NCBI RefSeq assembly: GCF_014694385.1
Contig: NZ_JAAOCA010000002.1
Coordinates: 186,001-250,000 of the forward strand
DNA length: 64,000 bases
Direction: 5' to 3'
Origin: Pseudomonas typographi
GTDB taxonomy: Bacteria; Pseudomonadota; Gammaproteobacteria; Pseudomonadales; Pseudomonadaceae
Part shown: positions 16,269 through 23,980 of the stretch, piece by piece
How the letters are laid out: each line of letters begins with the position of its first letter
Position numbering within the stretch: the stretch's first letter is position 1
Translations under genes and position numbers: made by a program
Notes under the pieces: generated by a model
What the model saw: the letters and a program-made list of their open reading frames with translations, nothing else
What the model was told of the DNA's origin: nothing
Databases searched by the model: none

Positions 16269-17108
16269 TCAGTCGAATTCGACGGTGGCGCATTGGCTGA
16301 TACCGGTGGTATCGCCCGCCCAAAGGTCCGCGGCGCCATGGCGGGTATGGTGGCCGGCGACGATAAATTCGCCGGGCGCTATCAGCGGGCGTACGCCACG
16401 AAACGAAAAACGCCGAACGTGCGCCAACGGGTTGGCACGGGTGAACGCGGCCAGGTTCAAGGTCGCGGTCAATGGGCCGTGTACCACCAGGCCGGGATAA
16501 CCTTCGGCCTGGGTTGCATACGGCCAGTCGTAATGGATGCGGTGGGCATTGAAGGTCAATGCCGAATAACGAAACAGCAGCAACGGGTCGGCGCTGATGG
16601 GTTCACTCCACTGGGCCAGTGGCAGCGGGTCGCCGGCGGCGAGCTTGGGCGGGCTGGGTTCGCGATAAACGATGTCTTGCGCTTCGCGAACGCAAAGCTG
16701 TTCGCCCAGCCAATACTCATGGGTAAGGGTCACGAATAGCAGCGAGCCGGTGCGCCCGTGTTTTTCTTGTAGGTGGGTAATGGTCGTTTTACGGCGCGCC
16801 TGTGCGCCTATATACAGCGGGTGGATGAAATCGAGGCGGCTGCCGGCCCACATACGATGGCGCCCATGGGCCGCCGGCATGAACTCGCCCAACTTCGGGT
16901 GGCCGTCCGGGCCCAGGCCATGGCTGTCGACACAATCATCGAAAAAACACCAATGCCATAACCATGGCAGTTCCTGGCCTTCGGTAGGGGGCGGTGCGTT
17001 GAAGGTCGCCGCGATGCGCCGGGTCGCCTGCAGGCTGAAATGATCGTGGCGTTCCTGTGTGCGCCCCAGGCAATCGCCGAGCTTGAAATCGTGCATGTCT
17101 GTGTTCAT
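16269..17108 (-). CDS. FAS1-like/MaoC hydratase (mesaconyl- or itaconyl-CoA hydratase candidate)
   Basis: About 279 residues with the two-hotdog layout of FAS1-like dehydratases. The N-terminal half includes WLWHWCFFDDCVDSHGLGPDGHPK and the C-terminal half the hydratase-2 motif YSALTFNAHRIHYDWPYATQ with catalytic Asn-His. Relatives include mesaconyl-C4-CoA hydratase and P. aeruginosa itaconyl-CoA hydratase. No start has a good ribosome site; candidates are ATGs at 17129, 17108 and 17096, and 17108 is my choice. It lies 31 bases upstream of the dehydrogenase and starts the operon. It would hydrate the enoyl-CoA product to citramalyl-CoA. The direction and exact substrate are inferred. Confidence 0.8.
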   Translation of the reverse strand: MNTDMHDFKLGDCLGRTQERHDHFSLQATRRIAATFNAPPPTEGQELPWLWHWCFFDDCVDSHGLGPDGHPKLGEFMPAAHGRHRMWAGSRLDFIHPLYIGAQARRKTTITHLQEKHGRTGSLLFVTLTHEYWLGEQLCVREAQDIVYREPSPPKLAAGDPLPLAQWSEPISADPLLLFRYSALTFNAHRIHYDWPYATQAEGYPGLVVHGPLTATLNLAAFTRANPLAHVRRFSFRGVRPLIAPGEFIVAGHHTRHGAADLWAGDTTGISQCATVEFD

Positions 17109-17301
17109 CGTTGGCCGCGTAACAACCATGATGGGGGCCTGCAGCGGGGTAGGGAATTTGCATTTCTATAAGGCCGCTTGAAGCTTTGGCTAAGGCCGCC
17201 AGGCTTACAGCCGCGCGAACACCGCCTTTCAATTTGCAAAATTGCGCGCGATTAGCCACCGGGCCATGCTGCCGGTACGTTGAACCTAGGAGCAGGCGGC
17301 T
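17109..17301. promoter_or_regulatory. Divergent control region with TetR-type inverted repeat
   Basis: Between the hydratase operon and the divergent TetR gene. CAATTT-GCA-AAATTG at 17230-17244 is a 15-base inverted repeat of the kind TetR dimers bind. A direct repeat TAAGGCCGC occurs twice near 17169 and 17191, 13 bases apart. Neither is proven; the location is right for joint autoregulation and operon control. Confidence 0.4.
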
Positions 17302-17868
17302 ATTAAACGTTCGCTGGATACGCGCCATCAGGCTTTGCCGTTGTTTGCGAAAAAAGGCTACAGCAGCGTTGGGATGCGCGAATTGGCTGCGGCGCTGGGC
17401 ATCGGCTGTGGGTCGATCTACAACCATATCGAAAGCAAAGAAGCGCTGCTTTACGAGTTCTTCGAAGAACTCTACGAACTGTTGTATGTGAAGGCGATGA
17501 AATTGCAAAAGCGCAATGCCGGGCCTGCGCTATTGCACGCCATCGTCGCCATGCACATGCAGTTACACGAATCGATGCCTTGGCACTTCCAGGTGGTCGA
17601 GAGCGAATGGCGGCATTTGTCCGAACCCTTGCAGCAACAAGCGGGGCGCTTGCGCCAGCGCTATGAGTCGATTATTGCCTCGGGCCTGGGCTGCGTGCCC
17701 GGGCGCCAGAACTGCGCCAGCAGTATCGTAAGCTTGCTCAATCAATCGCCGGTTTGGCTGCGGGGTGTCGCGCCATCAACCTCGGCCCAAGTTGAAATGG
17801 TGCGGTCGATCATCGCGGTGATGCTGGGCCAGGTGAGTGAATGCCCCTGCTGGCCGTGCTCGCGGTAA
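17302..17868 (+). CDS. TetR family transcriptional regulator, probable non-ATG start
   Basis: About 188 residues if read from an ATT codon at 17302. The helix-turn-helix is clear: LPLFAKKGYSSVGMRELAAALGIGCGSIYNHIESKEALLYEFFEEL. The upstream frame continues as KRSLDTRHQA, which looks like a genuine TetR helix 1, and reaches back only to a TAG at 17287. No ATG or GTG exists in that stretch. AGGAG at 17288-17292 sits nine bases before ATT; CTG (17314) and TTG (17335) are alternatives but would trim helix 1. Divergent from the hydratase operon, it is likely its repressor. Confidence 0.75.
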   Translation: MKRSLDTRHQALPLFAKKGYSSVGMRELAAALGIGCGSIYNHIESKEALLYEFFEELYELLYVKAMKLQKRNAGPALLHAIVAMHMQLHESMPWHFQVVESEWRHLSEPLQQQAGRLRQRYESIIASGLGCVPGRQNCASSIVSLLNQSPVWLRGVAPSTSAQVEMVRSIIAVMLGQVSECPCWPCSR

Positions 17869-18158
17869 ATAAGCCCCGTTACCTGCCAAAGGCGTTTGGC
17901 GGCGCCTGCTGCGCTTGGCGTGGTCGGTTTTTTTCTTCCGGTGGTTGACATGCCCACCGAACAAGTCCAAAATTGCGTCCATTCCTGAGTGAGGAATGCC
18001 AAAAAAACCTTAAATTTCAATGGGTTAAGAAAGGGATTGGTATCTGGGATCCCACACCCATTGATGTGCACAGGGCTTTGGCGGTGCAAGTAATACCCGA
18101 AGGCGGCTGGCCGTTTTTTCGGGGCTGAAACGCTCAGGTGAGGGTTTTGGGGTTTTAC
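17869..18158. other. Gene-free stretch before the tRNA genes
   Basis: 290 bases with no credible ORF. It holds an inverted repeat CATTCCT-GAGTG-AGGAATG at 17980-17998 and must contain the tRNA promoter, though no clean -10/-35 pair stands out. An AT-richer patch runs from about 17998 to 18030. Confidence 0.5.
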
Positions 18159-18234
18159 GTCCCCTTCGTCTAGTGGCCTAGGACACCGCCCTTTCACGGC
18201 GGTAACAGGGGTTCGAGTCCCCTAGGGGACGCCA
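18159..18234 (+). tRNA. tRNA-Glu (anticodon TTC)
   Basis: 76 bases with encoded CCA. The acceptor stem GTCCCCT pairs with AGGGGAC, the T-arm contains GTTCGAGTCC, and the anticodon stem CCGCC/GGCGG encloses the loop CTTTCAC with anticodon TTC. It starts a two-gene tRNA unit, four bases ahead of tRNA-Gly. Confidence 0.95.
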
Positions 18235-18238
18235 TATT

Positions 18239-18314
<76 letters not shown>

Positions 18315-18356
18315 GTTTATGATCTACAGACTTCCACTCACGTCTGTAAATCAATT

Positions 18357-18383
18357 AAAAAAGGACCGAAAGGTCCTTTTTTT
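18357..18383 (+). terminator. Rho-independent terminator of the tRNA unit
   Basis: AAAAAAGGACC and GGTCCTTTTTTT form a strong stem around a GAAA tetraloop, followed by T-rich sequence. A second stem-loop (TACAGAC/GTCTGTA, about 18325-18348) lies just before it. Confidence 0.93.
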
Positions 18384-18550
18384 ATTCCAGTAAAAGCCAC
18401 GGAAAAGCACCTATAGCCAGCGTTTTTGAGGCCAAAGGATGCAGGATGCCCTGTAGCGTCGCTGGGAAAGCCGGCAACTACCGGGCTCGCCCCAGGCACC
18501 GGGCTGGCATGGCTCGGTCCTTATCGCTTTGCGTCACATACCCGAGGCAG

Positions 18551-18623
18551 GAGCCGTATGCGGTAGTTCCGCACGTACGGATCTGTGCGGGGGGCGGCAG
18601 GTAACTGCCGTTCCTACCGCGAC
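18551..18623 (+). mobile_element. Group II intron 3' remnant (domains V and VI)
   Basis: Bases 18551-18583 match domain V: GAGCCGTA pairs with TACGGATC, with the catalytic AGC triad present and a distal CGG/CCG stem. The base opposite the triad G is A instead of the usual U, breaking the wobble pair. Domain VI follows: CGGCAG-GTAA-CTGCCG hairpin (18595-18610) on a lower GCGG/CCGC stem, with an unpaired A at 18616 eight bases from an AC-ending 3' boundary at 18623. No reverse transcriptase ORF or domain I-IV was recognised upstream. It is therefore a dead fragment, located shortly after the tRNA terminator. Confidence 0.75.
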
Positions 18624-18758
18624 CGATAGGCTGGCGTTTCAGGCGAACTCGAGGTGGCCAAGTTTCTGCAATAGCGAACGTCTAAAACAGGCCATTTCCA
18701 GCGCCATAGACTGCGAAACCAGGCAGGCGCCCGTACCGCAGCATTCCCACTCAACAGC

Positions 18759-20717
18759 CTATGGTGGGTTAGCGTCGCCTTGCCCCGGCGATGGCCCAGG
18801 CACGCTGGCGGGCGGCTGCACCTGCAAACGTAACGCGTCATACATCACCTGCCCCGGCACCTCCCCCGAGCCACGCGCTACAAACGTATTGAACGGCTCG
18901 CTATCGGCATGGCGCAAGGTCAGCAGGTTATCCCCGGGCTTGAGCAACGCGGCGTCGAAATTCAAGGTCCGCACCGTATAGGGCGAATCCTGCGCGCTGC
19001 CGCGATAGCCGGCGGTGCCGCTTTTCGGCAGGGCAATGTGCGCCAGTTCCTGGCCGTTAAGGTTGACCCGCAAATCAGTCAGGCGCTGCCCATGGGCGGG
19101 CTGTGACGAGGCAAACCCCAGCGTCAACCGGGCCCGACCGGCAACGGCACCCGGCAACGCAAAACGCACCCGCCAGGCGGGCTGTTGGTTGTAAACAGCC
19201 CATTGGGCGTAGTTCCAATCGGTGCCCGGCTGGCTGCTGCCCACGCGGTAGTCGACGTCGTGGGGGAACTGCTCGGCGTAGGCCCTGTACATCTCGAAGT
19301 GGCGCGCGGCATCGCCGTTGCGAAACTCGCCAGCGCTACGGTCGAAACGGCCGATCTGCCAGAGGGTTTGCCAGGAGGCGTCATCGGGCCAGGCCAAAGG
19401 CGCTAATTGCAAAGTGCTATCATCCTTGACCGTGACCCGCTGCAGGAGCAGATCGCGGGGCTGGTCGGCACCGCTGGCGTAGAGGTCGTAGGTGCCGGGG
19501 ATCACACCGTCGAGATGAAAATCGCCCTGCGGGCCAAGCCGAGTCCAAAACGCATAACCCTTGCTTTGCGCCGTCCAGGCGACGCCCGGGTCGCTGAGGA
19601 TCACCCAGGCATTCGTCGCGGGGGTTCCGTTCAGGCTGAGCATACCCCGAACGGCACCGCGGGCATGGTGGTAGGCGGGATGGTCGACCCATCCATAAGG
19701 CCACTGTGCCTTTTCTTCTCGCCATTGGCGCTGCGCATCGGCTTCCAGTGCCCGCAAAGTGGCACCCCGATTGGCGTACACGAGAAACGGCCCATACACT
19801 TTGCGCCAGGGTTCGCCTTGCGCCAGCACCACCGGCGAAGCGCCGAAGTGGACCGACTGCATGACCCGCAGCAGCACGTTGTCGTGCAGGGTTTGCCCCT
19901 GTTTGCTGGGGCCGCCGTTGTGATACTCGGGGCTCGCCTCGATCACCCACAAGCCACGATCGCTGCCGACATAGCCATACACTGGCGTTTGCGCCCAAAA
20001 CACCGAGTTCATGTACTTGGTCTTGATGCTGCCATCGACCAGGCGAAACGTTGCATCGCTGACCTGCTCGGCTACCGCCGCTTGCGGAATCGGCAGGAAC
20101 TGGCCGCCACCGATGGCCCAGTGGCTGAAGGTGCCATCCATCACGGTCTTGATCACGAAGCGGTTCTGGTACAGCGTCGCCGCGGGTTGATCCGCGCCAT
20201 GCTCCAATACGGCATAGGCATAAAAACCCGGGCGGTCGGCGAACAGCACGTAATGCAGTTCGCTGCTGAACGGAAACAGCGCGGTGGGGGCCAATGCCAC
20301 CACCACTTCGGCACGCCGGTCGGTGGCGTGGCTTACGCGTACCTGGGGCTCACCTGGCGCCGGGCGGAAATAACCCTTGGCCGCCGGTTTCGCGCCTGCC
20401 GGCAGTGGCCGGGCATCGGCATTGGCATCCCAGTACAGGGCCTTGCGCGAGTCGTTGGCGAAGTCATCGCCATGGGCCTCATAGGCGGCATGCTGTTCAT
20501 TGGCGCCTAAGTCGTGCCAGGCATGGCCGTCCCACTGGCGGATAAAATCCAAGGTGCCGTCGCCGCGGGCGATACCGATCTGGATCTGGCCGTTATCCAG
20601 GGTCAGGCGCCCGGGCTGCTGCTGCACATGCACCGATTGCGCCCAGGCGGCGGGCGCCAGCGATAAGGCCAGGCAGATGCCTCGTGCCAGGTTGGGAACA
20701 ACGGTGCACGGGCTCAT
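18759..20717 (-). CDS. secreted rhamnogalacturonan lyase (polysaccharide lyase family 4)
   Basis: 652 residues from the ATG at 20717, with a signal peptide ending near PAAWAQS. The PL4 layout is present: a large N-terminal beta-sandwich (residues about 30-340), a small FnIII-like domain starting ARGAVRGMLSLNG and including GDFHLDGVIPGTYDLYA, then a C-terminal jelly-roll opened by WQTLWQIGRFDRSAGEFRNGD. These enzymes cut the rhamnose-galacturonate backbone of pectin type I by beta-elimination. The gene is divergent from a TonB receptor, suggesting a matched uptake pair. Such lyases are better known from plant pathogens than from most Pseudomonas. Confidence 0.85.
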   Translation of the reverse strand: MSPCTVVPNLARGICLALSLAPAAWAQSVHVQQQPGRLTLDNGQIQIGIARGDGTLDFIRQWDGHAWHDLGANEQHAAYEAHGDDFANDSRKALYWDANADARPLPAGAKPAAKGYFRPAPGEPQVRVSHATDRRAEVVVALAPTALFPFSSELHYVLFADRPGFYAYAVLEHGADQPAATLYQNRFVIKTVMDGTFSHWAIGGGQFLPIPQAAVAEQVSDATFRLVDGSIKTKYMNSVFWAQTPVYGYVGSDRGLWVIEASPEYHNGGPSKQGQTLHDNVLLRVMQSVHFGASPVVLAQGEPWRKVYGPFLVYANRGATLRALEADAQRQWREEKAQWPYGWVDHPAYHHARGAVRGMLSLNGTPATNAWVILSDPGVAWTAQSKGYAFWTRLGPQGDFHLDGVIPGTYDLYASGADQPRDLLLQRVTVKDDSTLQLAPLAWPDDASWQTLWQIGRFDRSAGEFRNGDAARHFEMYRAYAEQFPHDVDYRVGSSQPGTDWNYAQWAVYNQQPAWRVRFALPGAVAGRARLTLGFASSQPAHGQRLTDLRVNLNGQELAHIALPKSGTAGYRGSAQDSPYTVRTLNFDAALLKPGDNLLTLRHADSEPFNTFVARGSGEVPGQVMYDALRLQVQPPASVPGPSPGQGDANPP

Positions 20718-20980
20718 GGCAGGTCCGTTCAAGAAGAGAGAACCCGGGATTTAAAACAGCGCTGGCGATGCGCGCCAGTGCAAAACCAGCATTATTTTTT
20801 TGCGTATTGCGCATTCGAGTGGCCGCCCGCGCGGGCCGTGGTTTATGCCAAAACCGCAGCGAATGTAGAGAAAAACGTATTTCGTTTTGGCCCCGGCCCT
20901 GAGTGAACGTTCGGCGCCTTGACGGCTGCGTACAGCGCATTGCAGCCCGTCAGCGTCTTACTTTCGCCCAAGGAGTCGAC
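20718..20980. promoter_or_regulatory. Divergent control region, pectin lyase / TonB receptor
   Basis: 263-base gap holding the promoters of both genes. AAAACG-TATTT-CGTTTT at 20872-20888 is a perfect inverted repeat and a candidate operator. The surrounding AT-rich segment (20870-20890) contrasts with GC-rich flanks. No regulator gene is adjacent. Confidence 0.4.
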
Positions 20981-23233
20981 ATGATTGATCTGTGCAATGG
21001 ACCTCGACGCTGGCTACCCCGTGCGATGCTGCTGGCCGCGCCCTGGAGCGCCTTGCCCGCCGCGGCTGCAGCGGAGTTGGAAAGCACCCGGCTCAATACG
21101 GTCACCGTCACCGGCAACCGGCTGGACCGGCAAAGTGCCCAGCAACCGCCCGCATCGGTCACCACTATCGGTGGCGAACAATTGGAAAGCGAACGCATCA
21201 ACAGCATCGACGACCTGCAGGATATCGCCCCTGGCCTAGACGTGTCTTCGAGCGACCCCTACGACACCCGCGTCAGCTTGCGCGGCCTGGGCGACGGCAC
21301 CGATGGCGAGATCAATATAGGCATGGCCAGTAGTGTTGGCCAGTACCTGGATGGCGTGTACCTGAGCCGAGCCGGGATGATCCCGCGAGACTTGATGGAC
21401 ATCGACAATATCCGCGTGCTCAGCGGCCCACAAGGCACGTTGTTTGGCATCAATACAGGCGGTGGGGTGATCGACATTCACAGCCGCCAACCGACGTTCA
21501 CACCCCATGCTTCGTTCAGCCAATCGTTCGGCCAGCGTGGGTACTGGCAAACCCGTGCCATGGTTTCCGGCCCGTTGAGCGAGCACCTGGCTGGGCGCCT
21601 GAACATCGCCACCACCAACACCGACGGCAACGTCGAGAACGTGCGCGATGGGCATCGCCTCAACGGCAGCAAACGCGAGGGGCTACGCGGCCAACTGCTG
21701 TTCGAGCCTAATGAAGTGTTCTCGCTCAAAGCCGCGGTCGACTACAGTTCGCAGACCGGCGAGCCGACGCTGACGCTGTACGACAGCCATGCGGTCGATG
21801 GCGTCGACCAATTCCTGCAAAAGGCGCGGCAGGTCGGTGCGTCGACGGTACAAGGCAAAAAGGTCGACCTCGATGAGGCCTCGTACATTCGTTTGGAGCA
21901 GGGCGGGGGTTCGCTCACCGCGCAATGGGATTTTCCCAGCGGCTATTCGTTGCGCTCGATCAGCGGCTATCGCTATTTCCTCTATAAACCCAACTCAACA
22001 GATGCTTTGAGCATCCCTTTATACGACACCAAGGGCAGCGCCGTTCACGACCGCGTGTGGAACCAGGACCTTCGGCTGGAATCGCCCAAGGGGTCGCTAT
22101 TCGATTACGTGTTGGGCTATAGCTACGTCGGGGAGAACATGGATACCTTCGCCTCGACCAACTACAGCGCGGGTTACCCCACTGCCTGGTATGGCAACAC
22201 CAGCTACACCAACTTGAGTGTGTTGCGCTGGGGGGAGTTGAACGAAGACATCCACTCGCTGTTCGCCCAGGGCACACTGCACGTGACATCGGCGTTCGAT
22301 ATCACCGCGGGTGCGCGCCTGACCTACGAGAAAAAGAGCGGCATGTTCAAGCGCCTGAACCGCGCGAATTACGATTCCGGTGACCTCACCGAATACCATC
22401 ACCTGCCTTCGGGCACGCTGAACTTCAGCTACCGGCTTACACCCCACGCGTTGACCTATTTAGCACTTTCGTACAGCGAGAAGTCAGGCGGGTTGAACGT
22501 TTCCGCCGGTGCGGCGCGTTCGCTGAAAAGCACCGAAACCCTGTTCATATTGCCCGAAACCACCCGCGGCGCCGAGCTGGGCATCAAGACCGACTGGCTT
22601 GACAACCGCGTTGGTTTCGACGTGGCGCTATTCTGGACCCTGGTCAGGAATTTCCAAACCACTGCTTACGATTGGCAGAACCAGACCAGCTACCTCACTA
22701 ACGCCGGTGACGTGCGCTCCAGGGGCGCCGAGGCGGCACTTAACCTCAAGCCTACCGAGCATTGGAGCGTTAACCTGGGCGCGGCGTTTCTGGATGTCAG
22801 CTACCTGAGCTACCATGATGGCCGCTGCCCGCCGGAACTGACCTTGGGGGCCAACGCACCGACATCCTGCGACTTGACCGGCGCCCGGGCGGCGCGTGCG
22901 CCGAAATGGACCTACAACCTGCGCAGCCGTTATGAGTGGGACCTGGGCGGGGTCCAAGCCTATGTGGGTGGGCGCTACAGTTATCGCTCATGGTCCTACG
23001 GCACCCTCGACAACTCCGAGTTCACCAAAGTGCCAGGTTATGGACTGCTTTCGTTAACCACAGGGTTATCCGGGCGCCTAGAGCAGAACCAGCGTTGGAA
23101 TGCTTCGATCTGGGTCAATAACGCATTGGACAAACGCTACTATCGCACCCTCAAGGCTGGCGATTACGGCTCGGCGTACGGCGTTCTGGGCGAGCCGCGT
23201 ACAGTGGGGATGACCGTGGGGGTCGAGTTTTAA
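20981..23233 (+). CDS. TonB-dependent outer-membrane receptor
   Basis: 750 residues from an ATG at 20981 with AAGGAG six bases upstream. A signal peptide ends near LPAAAAAE. A TonB-box-like NTVTVTG follows, and then the plug domain: PASVTTIGGEQLESERINSIDDLQDIAPGLDV through RVLSGPQGTLFGINTGGGVIDIHSRQP. The rest is a 22-strand barrel ending in phenylalanine (VGMTVGVEF). No N-terminal signalling extension is seen, so it is not an obvious ECF sigma transducer. Siderophores are the common cargo, but pairing with a rhamnogalacturonan lyase suggests oligosaccharide uptake. Confidence 0.9.
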   Translation: MIDLCNGPRRWLPRAMLLAAPWSALPAAAAAELESTRLNTVTVTGNRLDRQSAQQPPASVTTIGGEQLESERINSIDDLQDIAPGLDVSSSDPYDTRVSLRGLGDGTDGEINIGMASSVGQYLDGVYLSRAGMIPRDLMDIDNIRVLSGPQGTLFGINTGGGVIDIHSRQPTFTPHASFSQSFGQRGYWQTRAMVSGPLSEHLAGRLNIATTNTDGNVENVRDGHRLNGSKREGLRGQLLFEPNEVFSLKAAVDYSSQTGEPTLTLYDSHAVDGVDQFLQKARQVGASTVQGKKVDLDEASYIRLEQGGGSLTAQWDFPSGYSLRSISGYRYFLYKPNSTDALSIPLYDTKGSAVHDRVWNQDLRLESPKGSLFDYVLGYSYVGENMDTFASTNYSAGYPTAWYGNTSYTNLSVLRWGELNEDIHSLFAQGTLHVTSAFDITAGARLTYEKKSGMFKRLNRANYDSGDLTEYHHLPSGTLNFSYRLTPHALTYLALSYSEKSGGLNVSAGAARSLKSTETLFILPETTRGAELGIKTDWLDNRVGFDVALFWTLVRNFQTTAYDWQNQTSYLTNAGDVRSRGAEAALNLKPTEHWSVNLGAAFLDVSYLSYHDGRCPPELTLGANAPTSCDLTGARAARAPKWTYNLRSRYEWDLGGVQAYVGGRYSYRSWSYGTLDNSEFTKVPGYGLLSLTTGLSGRLEQNQRWNASIWVNNALDKRYYRTLKAGDYGSAYGVLGEPRTVGMTVGVEF

Positions 23234-23326
23234 CGGGAGCAGGGGTGTTTTTAGGATCCCTTGCGGAGCATGATTGTTACCAGATCTGAAAGGCAGCGTT
23301 TCAAAGTATTAGCTAGCTAACTAAGT

Positions 23327-23347
23327 AGATAGCTTGCTATCTTTTTT
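23327..23347 (+). terminator. Terminator after the TonB receptor
   Basis: AGATAG-CTTG-CTATCT stem followed by TTTTT, about 95 bases after the receptor stop and before the thioesterase gene. The surrounding 60 bases are AT-rich. Confidence 0.75.
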
Positions 23348-23430
23348 CTCCTCAAGACAGCCCTCTATAGCCCAAAGCGCTAGGCCTACATAGCGAAAGG
23401 GGCATAAACGCCTACCGTGATGAGGTTTCT

Positions 23431-23922
23431 ATGGAGCCCGGCAGCTATCAGTTGAGCATGAGTGTGCTCATGACCCCCGATAAAGCGAACTTCTCTGGCA
23501 ACGTACACGGCGGGGCATTGCTGAAAATGCTCGATGAAGTCGCCTTTGCCTGTGCCAAACGCTACGCCGGCCGTTATGTGGTAACCCTCTCGGTGGACCA
23601 GGTACTGTTCAAGGAGCCCATTCATGTGGGTGAACTTGTAACTTTTCTGGCCTCGGTGAATTACACCGGGCGCACTTCGCTGGAAGTGGGCGTGAAAGTG
23701 ATGACCGAGAACATCCACGAACGAACGGTACGCCACACCAACAGTTGCTACTTCACCATGGTTGCCGTCGACAGCGATGGGCGCCCCTGCCCAGTACGCC
23801 CTCTACTCCCGGATACCCCGACCGAACGGCGGCGCTTCGCCCAGGGCCAATTGCGCAAGCAACAACGCCAGGAACTGCAGGCCCGCTACGACGAGATTCG
23901 CGAACTGGGCGGGGTTGAGTAA
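23431..23922 (+). CDS. acyl-CoA thioesterase, YciA/BACH hotdog family
   Basis: 163 residues with one hotdog domain. The signature is MTPDKANFSGNVHGGALLKMLDEVAFACAKRYAG with the catalytic Asp of the xDE motif, then TLSVDQVLFKEPIHVGELVTFLASVNYTGRTS. These enzymes hydrolyse medium- and long-chain acyl-CoA. The ATG is preceded by GAGG five bases away. The C-terminal tail is Arg/Gln/Glu-rich and probably disordered or helical. It stands alone between the TonB receptor terminator and the glutamate-synthase-like gene. Confidence 0.9.
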   Translation: MEPGSYQLSMSVLMTPDKANFSGNVHGGALLKMLDEVAFACAKRYAGRYVVTLSVDQVLFKEPIHVGELVTFLASVNYTGRTSLEVGVKVMTENIHERTVRHTNSCYFTMVAVDSDGRPCPVRPLLPDTPTERRRFAQGQLRKQQRQELQARYDEIRELGGVE

Positions 23923-23980
23923 CCCCCGGTTGCATAATGCCTGCCCCTACCTGCCTGCTTTCGTACATCGAGGCTTGATA

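Noticed and set aside
15101..16300. 399-codon plus-strand frame
   Set aside because: Exact antisense shadow of the acyl-CoA dehydrogenase, His/Gly/Gln-rich with no recognisable fold.
19407..20510. 367-codon plus-strand frame
   Set aside because: Antisense to the rhamnogalacturonan lyase, which has clear PL4 motifs.
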